Position numbers and translations under genes: made by a program. Positions 1 to 8,846 of a stretch of 38,877 bases of DNA are shown here, piece after piece. This DNA comes from an uncultured Clostridia bacterium (GTDB taxonomy: Bacteria; Bacillota; Clostridia; Oscillospirales; Acutalibacteraceae), in NCBI GenBank assembly GCA_937916395.1, contig CALFTN010000079.1, positions 1 to 38,877 on the forward strand. Direction: 5' to 3'. The notes beneath the pieces are model-generated. The model was given only the letters and a program-made list of their open reading frames with translations, was not told where the DNA came from and did not search any database. Each line of letters begins with the position of its first letter. Position 1 is the stretch's first letter.

Positions 1-117
1 TTTGACTGCCTCAATATGACTATTGGTGCAACTGCATTTATTTTCTTTATAATAACATTGATTGCAAGTAAAAATGAGAAATTTAGAAATTGGTGCAGAA
101 AGAAATTTTATTTTTAG
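1..117 (+). CDS. C-terminal fragment of a membrane protein (5' part outside window)
   Basis: Frame 1 is open from the window edge to a TAG stop at 115-117, giving 38 residues. It has one hydrophobic stretch (MTIGATAFIFFIITLIA) followed by a basic tail rich in Lys and Arg, which is the usual look of a last transmembrane helix with a cytoplasmic end. A strong hairpin terminator follows at 145-187, which supports a real gene ending here. The family cannot be named from so little sequence. Confidence 0.5.
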   Translation, partial: FDCLNMTIGATAFIFFIITLIASKNEKFRNWCRKKFYF

Positions 118-144
118 TTATTTGGTATTAGATTATTAAAAATT

Positions 145-187
145 AAAAGTTCTATCATTTTAGCAAAACTAAAATGATAGAACTTTT
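145..187. terminator. Bidirectional hairpin terminator
   Basis: A perfect 18-bp inverted repeat (145-162 with 170-187) encloses a 7-nt loop, with A-rich and T-rich sequence on either side. It lies between the plus-strand fragment ending at 117 and the minus-strand GH38 gene ending at 202, so it can serve both. Confidence 0.85.
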
Positions 188-201
188 CTAATATCTAAAA
201 C

Positions 202-3200
202 TTAAAATCTGATTTTATAGCACTTAATCTCAAATGGATTAATTGTGAATGAAAGCTTATTACCGTTTGCAATAGAAACAGCTACATCGTTTCTTTCAAG
301 CAAGTCACATTCTGCAACAGATTTAATTTCAGAGAAGAGCTCTGCTGTTACATCTGTTCTTGCACCTGCTTTTTCAACAAAACGAATGATGTAAGCATCT
401 TCATCTTCACATTTTTTAACTGCTTCAAGAGTAACGTTTTTGCCGTCAACCTTAATGAATGAACCAGCTACATCGCCCTTAGCATCTGATTTTACATCAA
501 CTGCAACTGCAGGGTTATTCATTTCAAGACCACGCACTAATGTTTCTGCATTCTTCCAGTTACCACTATGTGGATAAATTGAGTATGTGAAGTAGTGGTC
601 ACCACGGTCAGACATTGGGTCTGGATTCATTGGTGCTTTGAGAAGTGTGATAATCATTCTCTGCTTATCTACCTCATAACCATATTTACAATCGTTAAGA
701 ATTGTAACACCATAATTGTCTTCTGACATATCAATAAAGTTGTGAGCAGAAACCTCAAACTTAGCTTTGTCATAAGGGTTATGGCGATAGTTTGAACTCT
801 CAATTGTTGCATACGCAATATCTCTTGTGAACTTCTGTGCTTTGACGTCAACATCGAAGCCTACCTTAAGAAGCTTTTCTTGTTCATGCCAACTGATAAA
901 TGTATCAAAATCAATTTTATCGAGCTCATTATAGAGAATAATGTTTTGTTTAAGAAGAGACTTATTAATTTTCTTCTCGATAGAAACTACTGTGAACACA
1001 TCGCCTGTTGTAATACCTGTAACTTTACCAGCTTCTGTATCAAATTCTCTGTCAACATAAGAAGCAACAATATCCCAAGCATCATATTTACCTGGAAGGT
1101 CTTCATAAAGACGGAATACGTTACCTTTGCCACTGAGAACTTCACGGTTATTTTTCTTATCGAAAATTGATGTAAGTTCTGCACTCTGGTCAAATGTAAT
1201 TTCGAAGTAAGCATTTTCTACTGTGTTGCCAATGAGTGCAGTTGAAGTTGCTTCACCTACAGTAGCATCTTTTGTATAGAATACCTTATAACCTACTGCA
1301 GGAATATCCTTTGCAATAAATACAAGTACTTTTGTACCATCAAGCTTTGTGTAGCTCTGAGTTGGAACCTTGTTGCCATCTGCATCATAAATTTCAACAT
1401 CCTTGTATGGAAGTTCGATTTTACTTGTTGCAGCTGTGCCGAGTGAATTGAAGAGTGCAAATGGTTTACCATATTTTTCGCTACCATCAACATTACCAGC
1501 AAGTACGTCGAGAGCTTCACTTCTTACACCTTCACCAATTTTTATAATATCCTCATAAATAGCACAAAGGTCACCGAAAACTTCTGTAATATGTGAACCA
1601 GGAAGTGAGTCGTGGAACTGATTTGTTAAAATCATCTGCCAACCTTCATTGAGCTTTTCGAGTGGATATTTATAACCATATTTCATAGCAATACTTGCAA
1701 ACATCTCAGCCTGTCTGTAAAGATTTTCGCAGTATCTGTTATACTTTTTAAGAAGTGCTTTAGTTGTATGAACACCACGGTGCTCCTCGAGATAAAGCTC
1801 ATCCTTCCATGTAGGAATATTAGTTTCTGTAGCATTAGCTTTCATACGTGCTAAAGAATCTTCAATCTTACTTGTCTGTGTCTTTGGAAGACCAGGGAAG
1901 TTCTTATAACGCTTTACATATTCGAGCATTTCGGTGTCAACACCGCCACCGCCGTCACCCCAGCCGTAGCAATACATTGATTCACCAATTGTTTCTTTAT
2001 CTGTATATTTCTTCCAGTTAACCTTGAGTGAGTCTGCCTCAACAGTACCGATAAAGTGTGTTGGTGGAACGATTGAAAATACTTTTGAGCCGTCAGGACC
2101 TTCCCACCAGAATGTGTTATATTGCCATGGGTTTGTGTCATTCCATATACCCATTTTGTGAGTAACGAAATATTCAACACCAGCTTTTTTGAGAATCTGT
2201 GGCATAGCATAGCCGTTACCGAATACGTCTGGTACCCAGCAGGTTTTTGGTGTAATGCCAAATTCTTTTTCTGCAAAACGAACACCATGAAGAAGCTGAC
2301 GAACAAAAGATTCACCTGAAACCAAGTTACAATCAGGCTCAACCCACATAGCACCGATATATTCCCATCTGCCTTCTTTGATTCTGTCCTGAACCTGTCT
2401 GTAAAGAGATGGGTATCTCTTTGCCATTTCGATATATGTAGGCGCAGTACTCTGCGAGAAAATGAAATCAGGATATTGCTCCATAAGACGAAGCATTGTA
2501 GCGTGAGTTCTTCCTAACTTTCTTATATATTCTTTATAAGCCCACATAAATACAATATCAAGGTGAGAGTTACCAACTAAAGCTAAGTTACCCTCTGATT
2601 TGTAGTTTGGGTTATTATAAACCTTATCTTTGAGAACTTTTTGTGCCTTTAAAAGACCCTCTTTGAATTCTTCGCCATCAAGGTCAAAGTTAACAAAAGT
2701 GAATGCTTCTTTTAAAGCTGCTCTGATAAGCTCTTGTAAACCAGTATCATGAACAGGCATAAAGAGTGCATTGAACACTGCTTTAAAATCCCAATAAATT
2801 TCTTCAATAACAGGGTCAACAACACCAATAAATGAGCAAGAAAGTGTTTTTACCGTTGATTCGTTTGAGTGCCATACATAGTAAGACTCAATATCAACGT
2901 CGTAGTGCTCGTCACCCTTTGCACAGTCAGTTAACAAAACAGAGTTTCTGAATGGGTCGAGGCCCTGATATGGCTCACCATTAAGAGTTAAAAGTGAGTC
3001 ACCGCCGAAATACACATTAAGAGTAACCTTTTTACCCTTAAAACGTGCAGGCATTGTGAATGAATTTTTAAAGAATGCGCTCCAGCCGTTATTACCCCAA
3101 CGGTCGCCAACATTTAATTCTTTCCATTCATCGTAAAGATATTCGTAATCATCAACGCCCTTATAGATACATTCTTTCATCTTCCAAGCAGGAATTGACT

Positions 3201-3369
3201 CAATATCAGTATAAATTCTCTTTTTAAGATTTTTAATCTTGAGTGCCGCAACATCATCAAATGAGAAAATACCTCTTTGCTTACCCTTTGTAGCATCACG
3301 CCAGTCATCAACGTGTGCATCCATAGCATCGAGTGCTGCAACAGCATCCATATTTTTGATTTCTGCCAA
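202..3369 (-). CDS. GH38 alpha-mannosidase (1055 aa)
   Basis: A retaining alpha-mannosidase of glycoside hydrolase family 38, likely cytoplasmic because no signal peptide is present. The catalytic domain shows the zinc motif GNSHLD (H269, D271), the nucleophile motif CWVPDVFGNG (D381), and a second zinc histidine in QFHDSLPGSH (H586). A helical mid domain and beta-sandwich C-terminal domains follow, and the length is normal for bacterial GH38. The start is TTG at 3369: an AAGGAAGGAAG ribosome site lies 6-7 nt upstream, while the first in-frame ATG (codon 7) would be about 25 nt away. It is divergent from a sugar symporter, which suggests import and hydrolysis of mannosides. Substrate linkage cannot be read from sequence. 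Confidence 0.93.
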   Translation of the reverse strand: MAEIKNMDAVAALDAMDAHVDDWRDATKGKQRGIFSFDDVAALKIKNLKKRIYTDIESIPAWKMKECIYKGVDDYEYLYDEWKELNVGDRWGNNGWSAFFKNSFTMPARFKGKKVTLNVYFGGDSLLTLNGEPYQGLDPFRNSVLLTDCAKGDEHYDVDIESYYVWHSNESTVKTLSCSFIGVVDPVIEEIYWDFKAVFNALFMPVHDTGLQELIRAALKEAFTFVNFDLDGEEFKEGLLKAQKVLKDKVYNNPNYKSEGNLALVGNSHLDIVFMWAYKEYIRKLGRTHATMLRLMEQYPDFIFSQSTAPTYIEMAKRYPSLYRQVQDRIKEGRWEYIGAMWVEPDCNLVSGESFVRQLLHGVRFAEKEFGITPKTCWVPDVFGNGYAMPQILKKAGVEYFVTHKMGIWNDTNPWQYNTFWWEGPDGSKVFSIVPPTHFIGTVEADSLKVNWKKYTDKETIGESMYCYGWGDGGGGVDTEMLEYVKRYKNFPGLPKTQTSKIEDSLARMKANATETNIPTWKDELYLEEHRGVHTTKALLKKYNRYCENLYRQAEMFASIAMKYGYKYPLEKLNEGWQMILTNQFHDSLPGSHITEVFGDLCAIYEDIIKIGEGVRSEALDVLAGNVDGSEKYGKPFALFNSLGTAATSKIELPYKDVEIYDADGNKVPTQSYTKLDGTKVLVFIAKDIPAVGYKVFYTKDATVGEATSTALIGNTVENAYFEITFDQSAELTSIFDKKNNREVLSGKGNVFRLYEDLPGKYDAWDIVASYVDREFDTEAGKVTGITTGDVFTVVSIEKKINKSLLKQNIILYNELDKIDFDTFISWHEQEKLLKVGFDVDVKAQKFTRDIAYATIESSNYRHNPYDKAKFEVSAHNFIDMSEDNYGVTILNDCKYGYEVDKQRMIITLLKAPMNPDPMSDRGDHYFTYSIYPHSGNWKNAETLVRGLEMNNPAVAVDVKSDAKGDVAGSFIKVDGKNVTLEAVKKCEDEDAYIIRFVEKAGARTDVTAELFSEIKSVAECDLLERNDVAVSIANGNKLSFTINPFEIKCYKIRF

Positions 3370-3420
3370 AAAAATCTTCCTTCCTTAAACTGCAAAACAG
3401 TTTTATTTTCATACCCTTTC

Positions 3421-3449
3421 AGTATAGCATTATTGGTAATTATTTTCAA
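3421..3449 (-). promoter_or_regulatory. Promoter of the GH38 gene
   Basis: TTGAAA (3444-3449), a 17-nt spacer and TATACT (3421-3426) on the minus strand, about 50 nt upstream of the TTG start. This is a good sigma-A match. Confidence 0.7.
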
Positions 3450-3482
3450 TAAGTATTTGTGGAATTTTGAAATAATTTAATG

Positions 3483-3512
3483 TTGATTTAATGTCAGGGA
3501 ATATAGTATAAT
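3483..3512 (+). promoter_or_regulatory. Promoter of the GPH symporter gene
   Basis: TTGATT (3483-3488), an 18-nt spacer and a perfect TATAAT (3507-3512), followed by AAGGACGG 7 nt before the ATG at 3546. It is divergent from the GH38 promoter and about 35 bp from it, leaving room for a shared regulator site. I see no clear palindrome between them. Confidence 0.65.
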
Positions 3513-3545
3513 TAAACTACAAATTCAACAAAGGACGGTGCATTT

Positions 3546-4982
3546 ATGAAATATGTTTCTAAAAAAGAGCAGGTAAACTATCTTGTGGGTCTTTCAGGGC
3601 AGAATTTAGTTTATTCTCTCATTGGTGGTTCGTTTTTTACATATTTTATGACAGATATAGCAATGTTCCCTGCCGCTGTAGTTTCTGTAATTCTTATTGT
3701 AATGAAGGTCTGGGACGGAATTAACGACCCTATTGTAGGCTCATTTGTCGACAGGCACAGCTTCAAAAATGGTGAAAAGCTAAGACCGTTTTTACGTTAC
3801 ACGCCGTTGCCTGTTGGTGTGTTCACTGTTTTAATCTTCCTTGTTTTCTCAACAGAAGAAAGTCTTTTGTGGCTCAGGGTTTCATACTTCATAATTATGT
3901 ATATCGCCTGGGATATTGCTTACACACTTCAGGATGTTTCAATATGGGGTATTACCGCATCTGTTTCACCAGTAAGCGACGAGCGTGACAATTTCATTAA
4001 ATGGGCAAGAACCGTGGGCTCATTAGTTTATGGAATTTTCAATATGTTGATTCCTATGTTCATTGAAATGATTGCTTTGAGAACACAAAACAAAATGTCA
4101 CTAGTTACACTCGTGTTTGCAGTTATTTTCGGACTTGGTGGCGGAATGTTAAGCTACCGTTCATACAAAGCACAAGAACGAATTAAAATCAATCCACAAA
4201 CACAGCAAAGCTCATTAAAAGAGAGCTTCTCGCTTCTCTTTAAAAACAAGATGATGCTTCTTGTTACTCTTGCTAATCTTTTCGGTTCTTTAGGCTTTGG
4301 CACACAGCTTGTTACTTACTTCTTCAAATACAAATTACCAGTCGATTTTCCTGGTGCAGATGGCTTTATAGGTGCATTAGGACTTACAACAATCTACTTT
4401 GCAATTACAAATGTACCGCAGTTTATCGGTATGATTTTTGCAGATAAATTAAAGAAGCTTTTCAAAGGCTATGTTAATGTGCTTATTTTCATTCAGGCAA
4501 CAAATGCGGTTGTCAGAACTATTGCTTTCTTAATAGGCTTTGAGGGTACTAACTTCTGGATTGGTATGGCTCTTTTGGCAATCGGCTCAATTCCTATGGG
4601 TGCATTAAGTATTGCACAGACATCTGTTTTCTGCGATAGTGTTGACTATATGGAATGGGAAACTGGTAAAAGAACAGAAGGCGTTACCTTCTCAATGCAG
4701 ACCTTCTTCACAAAGGTTTCAAGTGGCATAACCGGTGGACTCGCTACCCTTTCATTATCACTCTTAGGCTATAAGGCTATTGACGATACAGCCACCTCTT
4801 TTATTGGCACACAAACCGAAGCTTTTGATAGCTGGATTTGGCCACTTGTAATGCTCACACCAGTTATTGCAAGTATCCTTTACATCGTTCCTCTTTTCTT
4901 TATAAGATACTCCCCAGAAAAAAGAGCTCAGGTTGAAAAGGAATTAGAAGAACGAAGAAAGCTACAAGAAGTTGCTGAATAA
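3546..4982 (+). CDS. GPH-family sugar:cation symporter (MelB-like, 478 aa)
   Basis: A polytopic carrier of the glycoside-pentoside-hexuronide:cation symporter family within the major facilitator superfamily. It has about 12 hydrophobic segments. The diagnostic KVWDGINDPIVGSFVDRH near residues 55-75 matches the MelB cation-site motif (D-x3-DP). Length is normal and the C-terminus is charged and cytoplasmic. The start is an ATG with AAGGACGG at 7-nt spacing. It is divergent from the GH38 alpha-mannosidase, so the likely cargo is a small mannoside or a related oligosaccharide. That substrate is inferred from context only. Confidence 0.88.
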   Translation: MKYVSKKEQVNYLVGLSGQNLVYSLIGGSFFTYFMTDIAMFPAAVVSVILIVMKVWDGINDPIVGSFVDRHSFKNGEKLRPFLRYTPLPVGVFTVLIFLVFSTEESLLWLRVSYFIIMYIAWDIAYTLQDVSIWGITASVSPVSDERDNFIKWARTVGSLVYGIFNMLIPMFIEMIALRTQNKMSLVTLVFAVIFGLGGGMLSYRSYKAQERIKINPQTQQSSLKESFSLLFKNKMMLLVTLANLFGSLGFGTQLVTYFFKYKLPVDFPGADGFIGALGLTTIYFAITNVPQFIGMIFADKLKKLFKGYVNVLIFIQATNAVVRTIAFLIGFEGTNFWIGMALLAIGSIPMGALSIAQTSVFCDSVDYMEWETGKRTEGVTFSMQTFFTKVSSGITGGLATLSLSLLGYKAIDDTATSFIGTQTEAFDSWIWPLVMLTPVIASILYIVPLFFIRYSPEKRAQVEKELEERRKLQEVAE

Positions 4983-5019
4983 AAAACATCATCCCAACGA
5001 ATTACAATTCGTTGGGATG
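4981..5019. terminator. Bidirectional terminator between the symporter and the FnIII protein
   Basis: A perfect 14-bp inverted repeat (4990-5003 with 5006-5019). A-run 4981-4986 supplies the U-tract in the minus direction and AATTTATTT in the plus direction. It sits directly after the symporter stop and 7 bp from the minus-strand stop at 5027. Confidence 0.8.
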
Positions 5020-5026
5020 AATTTAT

Positions 5027-7606
5027 TTATGGAATAACAATATCCATATATGTAACCGGACCGGCAGTTTCTGCACATTTGCCCTTTGAATCACCATTTA
5101 CAGCACAAACTTTATAAACATAAGTCTCTCTCAAATGAACAACGCCTTTATCTACCCACGACGTAGTATTTTTATCAACAGTTTTGTATTTAGTGTAATC
5201 GGACCAACCAGAACCGTTGCTTACATCATTCACTTTTCTGTAAACAACATATTTTTCTGCTCCAGGCACCTTGTTCCAGGTTAACTTAATACCTTCTTCA
5301 ACTTCCCTGTACTTAACTGTCGTTGCCTTAAGGTAAACAAGCTTATTTGACACATGATAGTAGCTCTTGAATTCGCCTTTCTGAGCTTTAACTACATATC
5401 TGTATTTAGTGCCACTAACAACGTTTTTATCTGTCCAGGATTTTGAAGTAGCCTTTGCAGTTTTAACCTTTTTATATGAAGTCCACTTGCCATCCTTAAC
5501 CTCTGCACGATAGATTATATATTGCTCAGCACCCTCAACCTGTGTCCATTTTACAGAAACACCTGTTTTATCGTTTGCAATAGTAGTGCTTGGTGCCTCA
5601 ATAAACATAATTTTACCTGTAGAAGCTCTTGCACTTAATGAACTACCATTAACAGCCTTAACAGAATATTTATAAACGCCATCTTTCTTTGCAGTTTCAT
5701 CTACAAATGATGTAACAGCCTTGTCTACTTTAGTAAGAGTTGACCATGAACTCCATTTACCATTCTTATACTCTGAACGATACAATTTATATTGCTTTGC
5801 ACCTGTCACTTTTGACCAGCTGAGCTTAATACCATTTGTTCTTGGTGAAACCTTTGCTGTGGTTGTTTTGAGTCTCACAAGAGAATCTGAAGATTTAACT
5901 GTACTCTTAATCTTACCATTCACAGCTTTTACTGAATATTTATATTTAGCTCCGGATTTTGCCTTCTTATCAGTATAAGATGTTGCATCTTTTTTTGCTG
6001 TGGTTATCTTTTCCCAAGAAGTCCACTTGCCATCCTTATACTGTGACCTATAAACATTATAGCTCGTAGCTGTGTCTACTTTATTCCATTTAATTTTGAT
6101 ACCTGAGCTTGTGTTAGAAATAGTCGCTGTTGGTGTTGCCATATATGTAACGCTAACACCAGGTTTTTGACAACTACCATTACCAATAATATTTTTACCT
6201 TTTACAGTATATTCATACTTAACACCACTTTTTGCAGTTTTATCCACATAAGCAGTCTTTGTAGTTGTGCCTATTTTCTTAAACTTTTTCTCGCCACTTG
6301 CTTTTCTGTAAACAATGTAGCTTTCTGCTGTTTCCTGTGCTTCCCATGTAATTTTAACACCACTTGCAGAGTTAACTGCTTTTGTTAATTTTACTTTACC
6401 TGGTACTTTTTCTACTATAGTATTTGTAGTAATAACCGAGCTTTCATTTAAACATTCGTAATATGTTTCTGTTCCCTTTACGTTTAATTTCTTATATGTT
6501 TTCTTAGGGTTATACATAAGTGCCAATTTGCCATATTTTGAATGTTCAAAAATTTCATAAACTTCAATATCTGGTTCATTTTCATCTATAGTATAATCCT
6601 CAAAAACACACAATTTGTCATTTTCATCTATACAAGTATTCATATCCATAGGTTCTAACCAGATATCTAAAATTACGGCAGGAACTGAAGTTTCACCTGT
6701 TGCTGCTTTAAAACCATAATCATCCAATTTTATTCCACAAAATTCTTCTGTATAAACAATAACATAATTCTTTAACTCTTCATCATAAACAACTTCATAT
6801 AAGTCATAAACAACGTCATCGTAAGTTTCACCAATGAAAAGTCTGTCTTTGAACTCATCCTTATTGCTTACGAAATATTCGCCTGTACCCCAATATTTAT
6901 CTACCCAACAAGCCTGAATCTGTTCATAAACTACACTTTCAAAAGGTTCAGCTCTTAAAGCTTTATCTGCCTTAAGCTCACCTTCAAGTATAATAACTTT
7001 AGAAGGGTCTGCTTCTTTTGTACCATACACAGAAATTGTTGGAAGAGCTTCGCTTATTTCAGTGTCTACATTTCCAAAAAACTTTGTTGCAACAGTTTTT
7101 TCTGTTTTAAAGAAACCATACCCTGTTCCGGAAACATCCATTTCTACTGCTGTTGGATAAGTTTTGTTCTTGTTAACTACAAGTGCACCACTACCTGTAA
7201 CAGTAATTGAACAGCCCCAGCTCATATCTGCTGATATAATGCAACCAATTTCGTTATAACCACTTACATTAATTTTAAAATCGTCGCCCATAGATGTTAC
7301 GGTAAGAATTTTTTCTGTTTTAAAATTTTTGAGAGTAAGGGTGTTTGTTTTTTCATCATAAGTTATAGTACCCTCATCCTGAACAGGCATAATTTCTGCC
7401 ATAAAAGCAGGATAAACATAACCCATTTCAAAAGTATCATAGTCAATAACACCTATTGCTGCCATTGCAGTAATATCGCCTATGTTTTCTTCGGTCATAT
7501 TTTCCCAATCTGTAGGATAAGGACCATTTTGCGCAAATACGCTTATTGGCGTAAGTAATGTTATGAGCATTAAAGTAGCCATAAGCACTGATAAGATTTT
7601 TTTCAT
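5027..7606 (-). CDS. Secreted protein with five C-terminal FnIII-like repeats (859 aa)
   Basis: Residues 1-25 form a classic signal peptide (MKKILSVLMATLMLITLL, ending near SVFA-Q). Residues of roughly 26-400 are an unrecognised acidic region. From about 400 to the end run five repeats of about 90 residues, each with the pattern G(I/V)K(I/L)xW, (Y/V)xxYR, DGKWTSW and YxYxVKAVNG, typical of fibronectin type III-like modules in clostridial surface and secreted proteins. There is no LPxTG motif and no C-terminal membrane anchor, so release or binding through the repeats is likely. A GGAGG ribosome site lies just upstream of the ATG. A role in polysaccharide binding or adhesion is inferred. Confidence 0.85.
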   Translation of the reverse strand: MKKILSVLMATLMLITLLTPISVFAQNGPYPTDWENMTEENIGDITAMAAIGVIDYDTFEMGYVYPAFMAEIMPVQDEGTITYDEKTNTLTLKNFKTEKILTVTSMGDDFKINVSGYNEIGCIISADMSWGCSITVTGSGALVVNKNKTYPTAVEMDVSGTGYGFFKTEKTVATKFFGNVDTEISEALPTISVYGTKEADPSKVIILEGELKADKALRAEPFESVVYEQIQACWVDKYWGTGEYFVSNKDEFKDRLFIGETYDDVVYDLYEVVYDEELKNYVIVYTEEFCGIKLDDYGFKAATGETSVPAVILDIWLEPMDMNTCIDENDKLCVFEDYTIDENEPDIEVYEIFEHSKYGKLALMYNPKKTYKKLNVKGTETYYECLNESSVITTNTIVEKVPGKVKLTKAVNSASGVKITWEAQETAESYIVYRKASGEKKFKKIGTTTKTAYVDKTAKSGVKYEYTVKGKNIIGNGSCQKPGVSVTYMATPTATISNTSSGIKIKWNKVDTATSYNVYRSQYKDGKWTSWEKITTAKKDATSYTDKKAKSGAKYKYSVKAVNGKIKSTVKSSDSLVRLKTTTAKVSPRTNGIKLSWSKVTGAKQYKLYRSEYKNGKWSSWSTLTKVDKAVTSFVDETAKKDGVYKYSVKAVNGSSLSARASTGKIMFIEAPSTTIANDKTGVSVKWTQVEGAEQYIIYRAEVKDGKWTSYKKVKTAKATSKSWTDKNVVSGTKYRYVVKAQKGEFKSYYHVSNKLVYLKATTVKYREVEEGIKLTWNKVPGAEKYVVYRKVNDVSNGSGWSDYTKYKTVDKNTTSWVDKGVVHLRETYVYKVCAVNGDSKGKCAETAGPVTYMDIVIP

Positions 7607-7677
7607 TCAAATATTCCTCCAAAAATAATTTTGCTATATAAGTTGAGTTACGCACCTCTCCTTAAAATAACACCCAA

Positions 7678-7706
7678 ATTTTACTACATATACAACATTT
7701 TGTCAA
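7678..7706 (-). promoter_or_regulatory. Promoter of the FnIII-repeat protein
   Basis: A perfect -35 TTGACA (7701-7706), a 17-nt spacer and TAAAAT (7678-7683) on the minus strand. This predicts a leader of about 65 nt. Confidence 0.75.
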
Positions 7707-7772
7707 TTACAATTCGTAATAAAAAAATTAAGAAACAATTACAAAAATAGTTTTAAAAAATTCATTTTTCAG

Positions 7773-7801
7773 TTTACATATTTAAACAGTTGTGATACAA
7801 T
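7773..7801 (+). promoter_or_regulatory. Promoter of the HAD-GH38 operon
   Basis: TTTACA (7773-7778), a 17-nt spacer and TACAAT (7796-7801), followed by AAAGGA and the ATG at 7834. It is the only good promoter seen upstream of the two-gene operon. Confidence 0.7.
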
Positions 7802-7833
7802 TAATTTATCTATGTTGAAAGGAAAATTTTGTT

Positions 7834-8829
7834 ATGTTACTCGATAAAAAACTTTATATCCCAGACCTTGGTGAAGTTGATGCAACAAGTGGTTTTCACC
7901 TTCTTAACAGCACAGAGGACGGCAAGTTTGTAGCTGGTAAGAATGGTGTTGAATTCGTTGTCGCAACAGGTGACCAGAAGGTTGAATTTGTGTCTTTTGG
8001 CACACATTCATTAGCATGTGTAAAATCTGCTATTGCTTATCCTGTTTATTACCCTGTTTATCCTGTTAAAACAGAATATCCGTTAAATGCGGTTTTAATG
8101 GATTTAGATGGTACAACCGTAAGAAGTGAAGAATTCTGGATTTGGATTATTGAAATGACAACTGCGAGTATGTTAGGCAACCCTAAATTCCAGCTCGAAG
8201 AAAGTGATATTCCATTTGTTTCAGGTCACAGTGTATCTGAGCATTTACAATATTGTATTGATAAATATTGCCCTGGTGAATCTCTTGAAAAAGCAAGAAA
8301 CTTCTATTTCGAACATACTCACAGAGAAATGGAAGAAATCATGCAAGGCAGAGGTAAAGACGGTGCATTCACTCCAACAGAGGGTGTTAAAGATTTCTTA
8401 CTCGAATTAAAGGATATGGGAATCAAAATCGGTCTTGTTACTTCAGGTCTTTATGAAAAGGCTTGGCCAGAAATTCTTTCTGCATTTAAAACTCTTGGTA
8501 TGGGTGACCCTAAAGATTTTTATGATGCAATTATTTCGGCTGGTTTCCCACTCAGAAAAGGCTCAGTTGGTACTTTAGGTGAGCTTTCACCAAAACCACA
8601 CCCTTGGCTTTATTCAGAAACATCTATTGTAGGTCTTGGTGAAGCATTCGCTGACAGAAGCAAAGTAATCGGTATTGAAGACAGCGGTGCCGGTGCTTGT
8701 TCTGTAAGACTTGCTGGTTACACAACAATCGGTATTGCTGGTGGTAACATTGAATCAAGTGGTACTAAAGCGGTTTGTACTCACTTCTGTGATACATTCG
8801 CTGATATTATGAAAATAATAAAAGGATAA
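7834..8829 (+). CDS. HAD-superfamily phosphatase with an N-terminal extension (331 aa)
   Basis: A haloacid dehalogenase fold hydrolase. Motif I is LMDLDGTTV (D90 nucleophile, D92 acid/base). An alpha-helical cap of the beta-phosphoglucomutase type follows, then motif II LVTSGL, a Lys in the region of motif III, and motif IV GIEDSGAG. Residues 1-84 form an extra beta-rich leader that typical HAD enzymes lack, including a repetitive AYPVYYPVYPV stretch. The gene stops 17 bp before the GH38-like gene in the same operon, so a sugar-phosphate substrate linked to that pathway is likely. The exact substrate is unknown. Confidence 0.8.
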   Translation: MLLDKKLYIPDLGEVDATSGFHLLNSTEDGKFVAGKNGVEFVVATGDQKVEFVSFGTHSLACVKSAIAYPVYYPVYPVKTEYPLNAVLMDLDGTTVRSEEFWIWIIEMTTASMLGNPKFQLEESDIPFVSGHSVSEHLQYCIDKYCPGESLEKARNFYFEHTHREMEEIMQGRGKDGAFTPTEGVKDFLLELKDMGIKIGLVTSGLYEKAWPEILSAFKTLGMGDPKDFYDAIISAGFPLRKGSVGTLGELSPKPHPWLYSETSIVGLGEAFADRSKVIGIEDSGAGACSVRLAGYTTIGIAGGNIESSGTKAVCTHFCDTFADIMKIIKG

Positions 8830-8846
8830 AAGCGAGGTATAAATTT

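Noticed and set aside
202..3369. Loss of the GH38 nucleophile in the first alpha-mannosidase as well
   Set aside because: The motif CWVPDVFG is intact (D381), so this one is a normal GH38 enzyme.
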